Source: Mercenaria mercenaria (Eukaryota; Mollusca; Bivalvia; Venerida; Veneridae). Taken from it: 64,000 nt of DNA. The position numbers and the translations under genes were made by a program. The stretch lies in contig NC_069377.1 in NCBI RefSeq assembly GCF_021730395.1, positions 47,012,501 through 47,076,500 of the forward strand. The letters are read 5' to 3'. Below the pieces are notes generated by a model. It did not search any database, was not told where the DNA came from, and worked only from the letters and a program-made list of their open reading frames with translations. Numbering within the stretch: the stretch's first letter is position 1; each line of letters opens with the position of its first letter. Positions 23,401 through 35,200 of the stretch are shown one piece after another.

Positions 23401-24043
23401 AATTTTCCATTTCAAGGAGATGTTATTGCATATTCCATCTTTAGTGACAGACAGACAGACAGACAGACATGTATTATAATGATAAGCATATTCTTCAGAC
23501 TGCCATCTTCTTATAAAACAGGTTTTAATATGTAAAAACAGATTTATAAAGTCGCAGCAAGATCTACCTTATTGACTGATAGACAGGCAGACAGTCATAC
23601 ACAGCTAGAAAATTAAATAACATAGATATTTTCAATATTGTCTTCTAATTAGAAAATTTTGTGATGAAATATATTCTGTGCTTTGAATTATATTCTAATA
23701 ATAAGACCCATTTTACTGGCATAGTTTTTAACTATTTTTGCACAAAATTGATGTTGATTAATTTTGTCTTATATCCATATATCAAGTTTCCTGAAAAAAA
23801 ATGGGCAAATTTAAAAGACATGCAGTTAAATGCACATGCCTTCACTATAAACAGCACACTATCATTTTATATATTTTATTCATTAATTCCTGCATCAAGG
23901 CTTATCAACACTGCTACATGTGATTTATTGCTTTTTATTGACTGCATGCTGGTAAACTGGCCATCACTTCAATTACCATGTAATTGGAGCCACCTAGGGT
24001 GCGAGTAGTTTCTACTCTCTCTCCGGGTCTGTTCCAGTAACTG
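20489..24043. mobile_element. Large foldback element with inverted arms of about 0.75 kb
   Basis: Both outer ends read CAGTTACTGGAACAGACCCG inward. The left arm (20489-21245) and right arm (23265-24043) match as diverged inverted copies throughout, including 'caattacatggtaattgaag', 'gcatttaactgcatgtctt' and 'gtagatcttgctgcgac'. The inner arm ends carry LINE-type 3' tails. AAAA flanks both outer ends, a possible short target duplication. The 2-kb centre has no intact ORF and holds another element (22093-22851). Confidence 0.7.
22093..22851 (-). mobile_element. Helentron-like tandem element, short copy
   Basis: Read on the minus strand it opens 'ttttagctcacctg' and closes 'gcgatatagggtcatcatca' then 'ccctcttg'. 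The centre holds 'aactaggtca', 'cttcatgaaatttggtaaga' units. It sits inside the foldback element's loop. Confidence 0.65.
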
Positions 24044-26210
24044 AAAATGTTTCTGTCTGTTTTCTCAGCTGCTCTACACACCACTTTGATACTTTGACAT
24101 TATGACTGTCTTTGTTGTTACATGTTGTTGTATGTAAATTAATGTATTCTTTAAGAATGTATATATATATACTATATATATATAGTCATGTACTTGAATA
24201 TCAGCAACATTTACTACAAAGGTTATTATAAGGAAAAATAGTTAGATAAGCAAAATCAAAATTTATATCAACAAAAATATTAATATAATGAAAATTTATA
24301 AATCATAATATATGTAACATATTACATAATTATATTTGTTTTTACTTCACTGCAAAGGAAAAACAATGCATTATTACCAGTTTTTTTATCAAATTGTTCT
24401 AGAAATAGAATAGTAATAACTGTTCTGGATTTTACTGAAACATATTAAAAGCAACACACACACACACACACAAAAGATTGAAAAAATAGGTAGATAGAAA
24501 AATAACACAAATAGTTTTGTTTGTAAAAACTTTCACATTAAAAATGATATACAATGTAAATTCAGTAGTAATGTTTTAACGCATATATATAACACATGAT
24601 GACTTGACCTAAAATATTTTCTTAAAGTTATTTTTTGATTGTATAGGTACTATTAGGTAGATGTATGAGATACAGAAGATTGTGGTAAGGTTGATTGATC
24701 TATAAAGATATAAATAAAATGATGCCCTAAAACTATAAAAATAATTATAGAACAGCCAGCAAAGTCCATTTAACTAGAATTGTTTTGACATTCTGATTTA
24801 TTACTAAGCCAATAGTCTCTAAGCGGTTGTACATCACAATTATTTGCTAATTTCATTTCAAGCTGGAGGACTCATGGGATTAGATTGCATGATATCTTTC
24901 TTTCATATGTAGGGTTTTGTAAAATGGTCATCAGTTCTAGTCCACTTAAAAAAACGAAAATTTAAAGAAAACATTCAAAAGAAGTAAAAAAACATTCATT
25001 TAAAAAAATATTGTACATTTGTGTAGAAAAGTATAAATTCACCTTTTTCATAACAGAATTTTAGTGTACAATTTGCTTTGTGTGTTTGATGACTAAGCTT
25101 TTGTTGTCTTATGATTATCATTTTATCAGAGTCACCAGTGTTCCTGGAATGTGTATGACTGCTTATTAAATTTTGCTCCCCACAAGTAACTGACAACTTC
25201 CCAAAATCAATCAACAGTGTAGAATGAAGTCAAACCAAAAATGCATCCCCTTGAATCATAGCTCTGCTCTCTACCTACTGGTAGTGCAAGACTGAAGATT
25301 ATATGACTAACTTGATTTAATATACATTTGTGTTACGTATGAAGGGTTTCTACCATATTTTAGTGCTAGTTTTAAAGATATCCTTTACTTATGAAATAGT
25401 TGACTTTACTCACTGAAATAGTTCAAACGAATTTAACTTGGCTAAATATATAAACTAAGAGTGTTTGTAGAGCTACATTTACATTTAAATGTCATGTGTA
25501 GCAGTCATTTCTTATATGCTTTTGTTATTTCATAGAAAGAAACTGCAACACCTTCTTTCAACGTGTCTTTACGGTCTGTTTTAACATGACAGATACAGTA
25601 TTAGTGATATGCAAACATTTGTGGTACTGTAATATACAGAAATGTTTTTATATTCTGGCTATTCTATATTTTTCAAAAAGCAGAATACATGCAATAATTA
25701 TCTATCCGTCTTCTTTATAGAAAGTATCAAAAAAAGAAAATTTATCAAATCTTAAAATTCATCTTGCAATTTGTTATAAGAAATAGTGTAGAAAAACACT
25801 AACTGAACAGGACTGCATGATTCTAATAATATTATTGTAAAAACTGAGATGATTTTAAACTGAAGTGTATGTATAATGCAAAAAAGTGTGACAGATAGCC
25901 ATCAGATAAAACTTTAAATGTACAAATTTAGGTATAAAACACAGACATTTTTTGTTACTAAGCTCTGTACCTTCACCTACACCCCTGCGGGCCCCATGTC
26001 ATTATTGGACGATCTGTGTATGAAAAGAATTACTTTAATCATGAGAGGCGACTAATAGGTTCAGAACACTTGATTTTGCTTTAACTCTGTGATTCCATAT
26101 CTTTTGATTTTATTTTGGTGTAAATAGATGTGAAGCAAAAATTTTCAGTCAGTCCTCTATGACGCGATGTGTTGGTGTGCAGTAAAATCCAAATCAGATC
26201 ATATCAAAAT
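24044..26210. other. AT-rich intergenic, no gene recognised
   Basis: Only simple repeats: (AT)n at about 24158-24184 and (CA)n at about 24454-24472. No exon with supporting splice sites was seen on either strand. Confidence 0.5.
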
Positions 26211-26211
26211 T

Positions 26212-26455
26212 CGCCTCGATAGCCTTAAGTGGTAGAGCGTCCACTTAGAGTGCGGGAGGTTGTAGGTTCGATCCCTGGCTGCGTAATACCACAGACGTGA
26301 AAAATGGTACCAGTAGCTCCCTTCCTTCAGGCGCTCAGCATTAAAAGGGAAATGGCCTCTTCTCTCATACCCTTGTGGCGATGGATTCCATCAGGAATGA
26401 GGTGTTGAGAGTGATTAATATAAGTTGTAGAACTTCCTTCACAATCAACCTAAAA
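26212..26455 (+). mobile_element. tRNA-derived SINE
   Basis: The head 'gcctcgatagccttaagtgg' with 'tagagcg' (A-box-like) and GGTTCGATCCC (B box) is followed by a non-tRNA body through 'ggcgatggattccatcagga' and an AT-rich tail near 26450. The head does not fold into a clean tRNA and continues into a body, so it is a SINE, not a tRNA gene. Confidence 0.65.
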
Positions 26456-26516
26456 TAATGTATTAACTAAAATTCACCCATGCTCATTGTGAATTGGATA
26501 GGGTAGACGGATAGGG

Positions 26517-26705
26517 TGGATGGATAGCTCAGTGGTTTGCAAACTGGCCTTCCAATCCTGAGGTTGGGGTTCGATCCCCGGCAGCTACTCGGGAATTTTC
26601 AGAAACGCTTTTCAGTGTTTCCCACTCAACTAGAGGTGTACTGGTCAGGAACCCAGGCAATCCTTGCGTGTACATGCAGTATGAGTCCATGAGCTATATA
26701 CACTT
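26517..26705 (+). mobile_element. tRNA-derived SINE, second family
   Basis: 'gatggatagctcagtggttt' and 'gggttcgatccccggcag' give A and B boxes. The body is 'cgcttttcagtgtttcccac' through 'atgagtccatgagc'. A different head and body from the preceding SINE. Confidence 0.6.
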
Positions 26706-26729
26706 ATATATTTACCAATTGTTATGTTT

Positions 26730-27172
26730 TTTCTAAGGAAAGAAATGCCAAAAAGTCATTTTGAAATTTTCCCCCTGTGACAATGAGCAATGAGAAAGGT
26801 AGATATGAACATTTTGACATGTGCATTGCTTCCAGGTCTGTATTTTTTTTTCAAAAGACTTTTTTACAAATGGTTGGCCGTCTTTTGGGCAAATGAATAC
26901 TCTTTCAGAAAAGTCTTACTTCAAAGCCAAGTTTCAAACTGTTTACGCACAGTGAGCGAGCAAAGGCATAAAAACGGTAGTGTTTTCTCTATCCGAATAA
27001 ATCCCACATATTTTTAGTACCAAAGTTTTCCCCCTAAAACACACCAAGAACACCTTGCCAGTTTAAAATAACGTTATAACTCTTCAGAATAGGCTAAATG
27101 CAAATTAACACATGACCAAAAATCAAATTGTTTCTCAAAATGACTTTTTGTCATTTTTTTTCTTAGACTAGA
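26730..27172. mobile_element. MITE with about 40-bp inverted ends
   Basis: The left 'ttttctaaggaaagaaatgc' and 'aaaaagtcattttga' pair with the right 'tcaaaatgactttttgtcat' and 'tttttttcttag'. It is about 440 bp with no coding potential. Confidence 0.6.
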
Positions 27173-27177
27173 ATGTG

Positions 27178-28172
27178 TCTGTAGGACACAGGGTGTGTCC
27201 CCCACTTGTACATTTGTCACAAACAAGGGGCAATAATTCAAGTGTTTGCAGTCTTAATGGGGTATTATCCTCAACAAACATTTTATGAAAAGGATTCATT
27301 ATTCTAGGCCCTATACTTTTTGAGCTATGAGCATCACAAACAAAAAATCCACTATTTTGGCTATTTCAAGGGCCATAACTCTGTAATAAGAGCTAAGATT
27401 CTCAAGAAGAATGCCAAGTGTACAAGGTCACATCACGTTAAAAACTCCAGCAAGGTTTCCTGAATTTACATATAATACTTTTTGAGCTAGGCACATAATT
27501 AGGTGAAAAAATGCATTTTTTTACTATTTCAGGGCCATAACTTTAAAAATAGGGGATGGAGCCAGCCAAAAAATTAAAGGTGTGCAAATCTATATCAAGA
27601 TAAAGACTTATGCAAGTTTTCAACCATTTATATTAAATTCTTTTTGAGCTAGGTGCATCACAAGGTGAAAATGTACATTTTTGACTATTTCAGGGGCCAT
27701 AACTCTAAAAATTGGGGCCTACCCAACTGAAAAATAAGAGGTGCGCAAGTTCATATCATGATTAAGACTCCTGCAAGGTTTCATGAATCTATATCAAATA
27801 CTTTTGAGCTGTCACAAGGTGAAAATGTGCATTTTTAACTATTCCAGGGGCCAATACTGTGAAAATAGGGGGCGGACCCAAATAAAAAATAGAAGATGTG
27901 CAAGTTCATATCATGATTAAGACTCGTGCTAGGCACGTCACAAGGTGGAAAATTTTCATGTTTTACTATTTTAGGGGCCATAACTCTGGAAATAGGGGTC
28001 GGAGCCAGACGTAAAGTAGGAGATGAGCAAATTCATATCATGATAAAGACTCATGCAATCTTTCATTAATTTATATCAAATATTTTTCGAGCTAGGCGCG
28101 TCACGAACTTTGGACGGACGGACAAACGCACAGATAAGACCAAATCTATATGTCCCCATCACTCATTGGGGG
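27178..28172 (-). repeat. Tandem-repeat element, unit about 125 bp
   Basis: Repeated '(g)gggccataactctnnaaat', 'tcatatcatgattaagactc' and 'aaggtttcatgaat' blocks, with 'gtcacaaggtgaaaatg' between. The minus-strand start is rich in 'gtccgtccgtcc', as in the other hairpin-ended elements, but the outer ends differ ('ccccatcactcattggggga'). A related but separate family. Confidence 0.6.
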
Positions 28173-28461
28173 AGTGGAGGCAGAAAACCAGGGTAACAAA
28201 CTGACAATACCTTGGTTACTTCCATTGTATTGTCAGTGTATTAACCTATGACATTTAGATTAGTACCAGAATTGTTCAATTATTGCCAGATATATCTGAC
28301 ATCACTCTGGAAATACAATGACAAAATTTACTGTATTGGTCGTTTATTATCAGCTGTTCCGTGTTGTCAGTGTATTACCATACTTTCCTCAGTTAAATGC
28401 CAGTTTTGCAGTCTGTCTATTGTCATATGTGTCTTAAATTGTTAAAATATTCTAGTAGACA

Positions 28462-29040
28462 AGGTTTGCGTATATTCCTAGCAGACAAGGTTTGAGGTCG
28501 TCTGAAAATTCTGAATGTCATTATGTTTTTCCATACAAGTGCAAAACATTCAATGATAGAAGTTTCTGTACTTTTGGTCCAAAACTTTGGAATGAAATGC
28601 CCTTAGAACTACGCAAATATAAATCACTTGACACATTAAAAAAAATCTTAAGACCCTGTATTTCAGAGATTCCGCGGCATTGTTTTAAATTTTTGATAAC
28701 TGTTTATTATGCGAGGTGATTATAAGTCCTTAGATTTTTGTAAAAGGTTTTACATTTCAACATTTATATTTCCAAGGTTTGTTCAATTAAACGCACGTTG
28801 GTAAGGCTCTATGGGTAGTGTAGAATTTCTTAAGTATATGATGGCACCATTAACCTGGGGGTGTGATCCTCTCTTTGCAGCTCGTCTGGGCGTAGCATGT
28901 GACGATATTCGCAATAGGGGTAAAATGACCTCAAGGGAAGGGGTGCGGTCATGACTGTTTGTTACAATAAGGCTGTTATTGTTATTATTGTCATTATTAA
29001 TATTGTTATAATTATAATTATTATTATTATGTAGAACGCC
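28462..29040 (+). mobile_element. LINE 3' end fragment with TTATTG tail
   Basis: The plus frame 28492-28719 encodes 'YKCKTFNDRSFCTFGPKLWN' and 'EMPLELRKYKSLDTLKKILR'. This is the widespread C-terminal block of CR1/Jockey-type LINE proteins (x-F-G-P-x-L-W-N-x-L-P). It is followed by a 3' UTR and an (RTTATT)n-like tail at about 28974-29030. Strongly 5'-truncated. Confidence 0.65.
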
Positions 29041-29416
29041 ATTGAATATATCAGTGTATAAAAATAGGCGTTTAATCAAATTATTCAGTTTCAGTTTTAA
29101 TAATTAAAGTGTACTTAAATTCAAAATATTTCCTTCATTCGTGATTTAATTAACAAATAATCGAGGCCTTTGAGTGATTTATCATGTAATTTATTACGGC
29201 TCAGAGTTCAGATGTGTAGGAATTGAACCATGAGGGCGTTAGCCCGAGTGGTTAGATACCGAAGCATCTGAATGACGACCAGTGGTTAATTAGATGATGA
29301 ATCACAACGAGGCCTTGACTGTTTTCATTCTGACATGCTCAGTGAAATATTTTAATAAACATTATGCTAGACTTCATTTACCCGAGGAGTAATGAACCGG
29401 ACGTCATGCATCAATA

Positions 29417-29424
29417 TGACGTCA
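29417..29424. promoter_or_regulatory. CRE palindrome TGACGTCA
   Basis: One of three perfect TGACGTCA sites upstream of the Myb/SANT gene (others 30067-30074 and 32109-32116). Function is inferred from motif identity only. Confidence 0.3.
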
Positions 29425-29499
29425 TAATTGACTTCATAATGCTTTTGCTCTTACCGGTCCGCGTGCCAACCGTTGTTTATCACAGAGCTTTCCAGACGA

Positions 29500-31032
29500 A
29501 ATGTTGACCATGGCTGACCATGGTCACCACGTTTCTTGATGGTTGACCATGTACTAACGTGGTCAACTATCAAATACCATGGTTAAGCATGGTCAGGACC
29601 ACGGTCATCCATGGTCAACCATGGTGAGATAAGATTGGCCATGGTTGACCATGGTCAGAAAAGTCGATCAGTAGTTTGACCATGGTCTACCATGGTCATA
29701 TTTTTCTTCATTTTTTTTCAACCATGGTTGACCATTGACTACCATGGTCATGTTAGTGATTTTCACACTTGGCAAGTTTTACAATGCACCAAAGACGCCT
29801 CACTGCATTTTGGCTCCAAAGGTTTTCCTAACTATAGAATAGTTTTTCCTGCATTTATAGATAGATTCAAAGGTAAACTTTCATAATCTGATTAATATGA
29901 AAAAGGCAAAGCCTCTGAGCGAGCGTAGCGGCAAAGAAACTATTCACTGCTTAAAACAATTCCGAGAACCTATTCACTTGATGAAAAGAAACAAAAAATT
30001 AGTGTCATTATACCTGTAACAGCGAATATCATACGTTGCAAAATTTATGGAAAGCCGGTGTCACGGTGACGTCATTACCTGTTTGTGGCGTTCTTATGGC
30101 TTTATGCTTATTTATGATATTTTATCCCATTTTCTGGCCAATGCTTGATCTTTTAAAAGAAAATCATATTTTTTCTACCAACTGGAAATCTTTCTTGCAT
30201 TATTTTTGAGTGATGGATAATATTCAGCAATCAAATGAAGTTCTGTATTCACTGCCAACAAAGCATTTCCTGTGAGCACCTGTCCTCTAGGGACACGCAC
30301 TTTGTAAAATAAAAGCAAAATTGAAATTATTTCCATAACATAACTTTTTTAAAAATAAAGACACCTAATGAACATAGAGATTGTAACTCAAATATAAAAT
30401 TTTAAAAAAAACAACAATTCTCCCGACTTTAACGGAAGTAGAACAAAATGGCGGCACCCAAAATGGCGGCGCCCAGACGAGAGGAAAATTTTTCAGCTAC
30501 ATCACTTTGGCCCATTCGGCACACCTTTGTTATATTCGCCTACACATTGCCGTAAGGCGAGCTACGCGCTCGCAATTGCGCTTCGCGCAATTGCTCGCGA
30601 GCTACGCTCGCTATAATTTGTTGTCAGCTCTTTCATGACATATAAATGACTGACTTGCAAAAATAGATATAGAATAGACTGCAATTGTCATGTATTTTCA
30701 TAACCCTTTCAAATTCATATTTATACAACTTTTGATAGTCAATAATCACCACGGTTGACCATGGTCGTGGACCTTGGTCAACAACGGTTGTCTGTGGTCC
30801 ATAACCATGGTCGACCATGGTCTGATACCATGTTCTATAACCGTGGTGCCAATTACCACAGCCATGCTCCCATGACCATGAACTACCATGGCACACAAAC
30901 CTTCGATTACCATGGTCAACCACGGTTTGTGACCATGGTCTGATACCATGTTCTATTACTGCGGTGCCAGTTACCGCACATGGTCAATCAGGGCTAACCA
31001 CTACCCCATTACCATGAACTACCATGGTAATA
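29500..31032. mobile_element. Element with CCATGG palindrome arrays at both ends
   Basis: 29500-29752 and 30745-31032 are dense in ACCATGGT(C/T) and GACCATGGTC, many of them CCATGG palindromes. Between lies about 1 kb with no gene. Part of the centre is GC-rich, with AAAATGGCGGC twice (30445-30475) and an inverted repeat GCAATTGCGC/GCGCAATTGC (about 30573-30595). Frames at 30633-30949 are array translations. Transposon class unknown. Confidence 0.5.
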
Positions 31033-31054
31033 AACTATCAATTTCGTATTGGAC

Positions 31055-31200
31055 CCGTAATAGAGTACCTCCTTTTTGAAGAGTATTCATTTCCTACCAT
31101 AACCTACTTTGACTGCTATTTTCAGGTGGGTGTAGGTTTAAGCCCCACTCAGAGACCAATTTTTTTTCTCCATATTTTCCTTTTTTCTAGTAAGGTATTA
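31055..31200 (+). repeat. Dispersed repeat with B-box-like site, copy 2
   Basis: Matches 19962-20100 ('cctcctttttgaagagtatt', 'ccatattttcctttttt'). See that entry. Confidence 0.5.
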
Positions 31201-31920
31201 CTTCTTTCAAGACTTATTATTGTTGTATTGTACAAAAGTGGAAAATTTTCATTTTATAAGCGATTTCTTGCCGTTCAGAGTGAATTTACCTCTGAATCAG
31301 GAGGCCTCCAGGGTAGAGTTAGACATCATTAAAATTACCGAGTTGCATGCGGTAAATGTTCTCTATTTTGCCTTCATTCTTTAGAATACATATTGTGGAA
31401 GAAATGCAGGTAGGTTTTACTTCTGCCCCAGGGTTAGTTTTGAATGAAGGGAGCAAAATTCAAAACAGACCCACAGGATTCGACCTTAATTTTTCAATGG
31501 TGGAGTTAGAATTCTGTGTCATTAAATCTGTTTACTTGAGGCACCCTAGAAAAAAATGATATTTACAGTTTTATTTTGTGTTTTATAATTGTTTAACAAT
31601 AGTTTGATGTTTCTTTTAGCAAAATTAATGCTGTAATGAATTATCTGCAAACGTTTTAGATAGTGGCCATCACATTGAAAATTGTCTCTATTTGAGCTTG
31701 AGGAAATACCATAAATTATACAAAATTTCCAAAACTGACACAGTAAAAGTTGTTTAAAATTTGCAACACAATGCGAAACATGGGCAACTTTAAGAATATA
31801 CCAAACAATTGCCATTTTTTAAACATTACTATTAGGGGTCCAATAATCAAATCGACTCATGTTAGAATTAACAAAATTTAATTTAATAGTCAAGGCATTC
31901 GAGTGGTTTATCGTTTAGTT
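31201..31920. other. Upstream region of the Myb/SANT gene, no feature recognised
   Basis: AT-rich. Short frames here have no similarity I recognise. Confidence 0.4.
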
Positions 31921-31949
31921 CAAAGTTCAGGGGGCCGTTTTATCAACGT

Positions 31950-32116
31950 GTCGCAGGTAACGACAAAAATTGGTCGCAGACGTTATTCTGCGACTTTGTC
32001 TTACGACCGTTTTACTAAAGGTGTCGTAGGATCGATGTCGCTACAATGTCGCAGTCTCTGTCGTAGACAATATATCACGCGAGTCACAGTCTGTGTATAC
32101 ATTTCCGGTGACGTCA
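31950..32116 (+). promoter_or_regulatory. Probable promoter: GTCGYAG motif cluster, ETS-like site and CRE
   Basis: GTCGCAG/GTCGTAG or its reverse occurs about eight times between 31950 and 32066 on both strands. Then come 'catttccgg' (ETS-like TTCCGG) and a perfect CRE, TGACGTCA, at 32109-32116, 20 bp before the ATG. The sequence before the cluster, 'ggggccgttttatcaac', looks like a MITE end, so the cluster may derive from a transposon. No TATA box is evident. Confidence 0.45.
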
Positions 32117-32135
32117 AATTGTTGTCTACCACAAA

Positions 32136-32293
32136 ATGTCAGACGATAAGGTCACTAAAAAATCGAAGTGGAGCGAAGGGGAGGTTATTTTGTTGGTGGA
32201 GGAGGTTACCGGGAATGAGAAATTGGGGAGAAAGTTTAGCCCGGACAACACAGCAGTTGATAGGACCAGGTTTTGGTCTGAAACTACTAAAAA
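32136..32293 (+). CDS. Myb/SANT gene exon 1
   Basis: ATG at 32136 gives 'MSDDKVTKKSKWSEGEVILL' onward to 'TRFWSETTKK'. Donor AA|GTGAGT, phase 2. A longer upstream frame (from 31903) reads through the motif cluster in a different frame and is rejected. Confidence 0.85.
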
Positions 32294-35200
32294 GTGAGTA
32301 TCGGAAATGGTTGTTTAACCCCGCCCACCCAAGTGTTTATAAACAAACAAACGTGGTTGACCTACTTTGTTGAGGCGCTTTAACTCCTTGATAATATAAT
32401 CCTTTCATACGATTAAAAGATTTTTTACTTGAAAACATGGTCCGAATTGTCCCTAGTCAAAATAGTTCGACATTCAGATTGTTATTCTAGGGCAATCTAA
32501 ACATCAAAACCGTGAAGGACCAAAATAATGGAAGTTAAATCACAGTGCACAGTCGTGCAAACAGGTAAAGTTATTGGTTTTATATATGTAGTATAGGTAG
32601 TTTGTATAACACAACTATTTTGAGGTTTCTTCAATTTATTGGACAGTACCAGTATAGTATGTGTAGAGAAAAACCTACAACATAAAACAGTAAAATCATG
32701 AACATAGAAAATACGAATTAAATACAACAATAGCAAAATGTGAAAAATACAGATTTCACAAAATAGATCTCTCGCGGTAAATAAGTTATCATTGCATTTA
32801 AAAAGAACAAATACTAAAGAAAATATCTTACCAGAATTGACTAGCAAAGGTACACTTATGACATAGTAAATTGTCCAAAGGTAAGGACATTAAATTACTA
32901 CAGTATAACAATAGTTTCTAGAGTAACTTGCGTTCACTCGGACAATGATTCTCAAGAATGAAGAATAGAGGGCCGTGCAATTGTTAGTTCGCGCCAAAAG
33001 TTGTTATTTGTGCATGAAGATAACTGACCAATGAAAACGTCTTCTATCTACAAAACAAGTTCAAATGCACGACTGAACATGATAATACAAACACGGAGTA
33101 CGATACAATATGATACAACGAAACACAGAGTACAAACATGATACAACGGAATACGGAGTACTGATCATCGATATACGACCTGACTATAAATAAATGACTG
33201 TGAATCCATTTATCAGTTTAAATAAAGTGAAACTTGACTTTACTACATATATAGGTGTAAACACACAGGAAACGCTGATCGTGTACAGTACACACAAAGT
33301 TAAATCACCAGAAAATGTGTAAGTTTGAATATTATTTGATAATGTTAACATATCAGTAGATTAATGAGGAATTGAATCCCCTGGTAAGCAGTCTAACATG
33401 TATATTATTAGTGTATCTATAGTATCAGTAGATCTATTAATTATTATTCAGATCAATATAAAAAATCTAAGCATTGTTTCTAAACCTGCAGTATACTTTA
33501 TACATGATTGAGTATTTTATGGGCTAGCCTAAAACATATAAATATTTTTATCATTGCTGGCTGACCACAAAGGCATCCAAATTTGTTAAGGTTCATGAAA
33601 ATTGACACCTTTTAGTTTTAATTGGATTGCTTTCTTAACCAAAAAATCACAGTTTGGAGCCTGTATGGCCAAAATCATATCTGGCTAGTATAATTCTATG
33701 TGAATGCAGCTGCTGCCAAGATGTGAAACTTAGTCTCCAGTGAAAACCTATTAGAAAGTTTTATTTTTTTTTAATTAATTACATTTTAAAGTAATTGACA
33801 CCAGGTCTGTTAGAAACACGAATTTCTTTATATAATTACAACAATTATTTGTTGTCGTTATATAATTACAACAAGATTGGCAGGTGTATATATTATATTG
33901 AAACTAAGCCTTCAGCAGAGTAAAAAATCTAAAGTCCTTAATGACTTTAAAAATAGCTAAAGGAAATAGTCAGCTTACTTCTGAATTCTTGGACAGTTGC
34001 TTCTGACTAAGATTCTGACTAAGATTGGAAATTTTTGCAATATGAAAGAAACAAAGAAATACACCAAAGTCAGAAAAAAAATGATTATACTGTAAATATG
34101 TAATAATTGTTAAATTTAAAAAACACAGTGTAGTAAAATAATAAGCAGTGAGTGGAAGCTTATTTACTTCAGCTGTGGCAGTTCAAGATCCATGCAGCCT
34201 GACCATAATCTGCACTGTCTGCATTCTGTTCAGTTTTTAATTATCCCAAAAACTATAAATGGTACTGTCCTAATTGGAAGATAAAGCAGGCCATTTTATA
34301 AATACATAGCAGGGTAGAGAACAAAATAACCATCTCAAAGTTTAATTAATGTTTCTTTTCTTTTCTTTTTTCAATAGCTGTTAATTCTTATTTTAATTCA
34401 GAGTTTATATTTTCTAATTAATATGAATTAAAATGTAGTGCCTGAATAGAAGTGTTCATTTTGTATATAAACTTTGACTTTTAAATAAAAGATTTGTCAC
34501 AAAATTTCAACTTGTGTAATCTTTCCTTTTTTATGTAATAGTGACAAATGCAAGTCTATTTTAGAGATATTCCTAGGGACATGGCTGTAAGATATTGGAT
34601 GTAGGATATAGGCTGGCTGCATTCACAATCTTTAAGATAAAGAAATGTAATATCATAGTCTGTGAGCTTGTCTGATGACAATAATAATGAAACAATTTCT
34701 GTATTACTTTAAACAATAATCTGGTATTAACTTTCAGAATCAATGCTGTTGGAGGAAAGGAGAGGAATGTAAAGCAGGTAGAGAAGAAATGGAGAGATCT
34801 TAAGGTCAGTGGATCTGTTAGTATTCTAGTGTTTAGAAAATACACAGATTTTATTGTTGGTGATTATAGAATAAATATAATATTATTCCTGTAACTGAGA
34901 TAAATCATTTAAAGCACGAGAGTCATCTTACACCCTTACACCTTTTCCAGCACCGTTAAAAATACCAGAAATCCCCGTCTGGTATGCAAGAAAACACTGT
35001 TTTATAAGACTGAAATGATTTTTTTTCGACTGCCTTTATTTTGCCACAGTCTATGTACTGTGAAATGATTTTTTTTCGACTGCCTTTATTTTGCCACAGT
35101 CTATGTACTGTTCATTTGGAGAAAAAAATGAAGTGAAATAGATGAAATACTATTATTATGTCTGCCCTGATGATTATAATATGAAACTGGTAGGTAGACA

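Noticed and set aside
29230-29300. tRNA-like 'tagcccgagtggttaga'
   Set aside because: Only an A-box-like stretch; no B box or pairing acceptor arm.
30633-30949. Frames rich in His/Gly/Trp (HGxPW)
   Set aside because: Translations of the CCATGG array.
31903-32373. 156-codon plus-strand frame
   Set aside because: Runs through the GTCGYAG cluster and overlaps exon 1 of the Myb/SANT gene in a different frame; the ATG at 32136 fits the domain and the splice phase.
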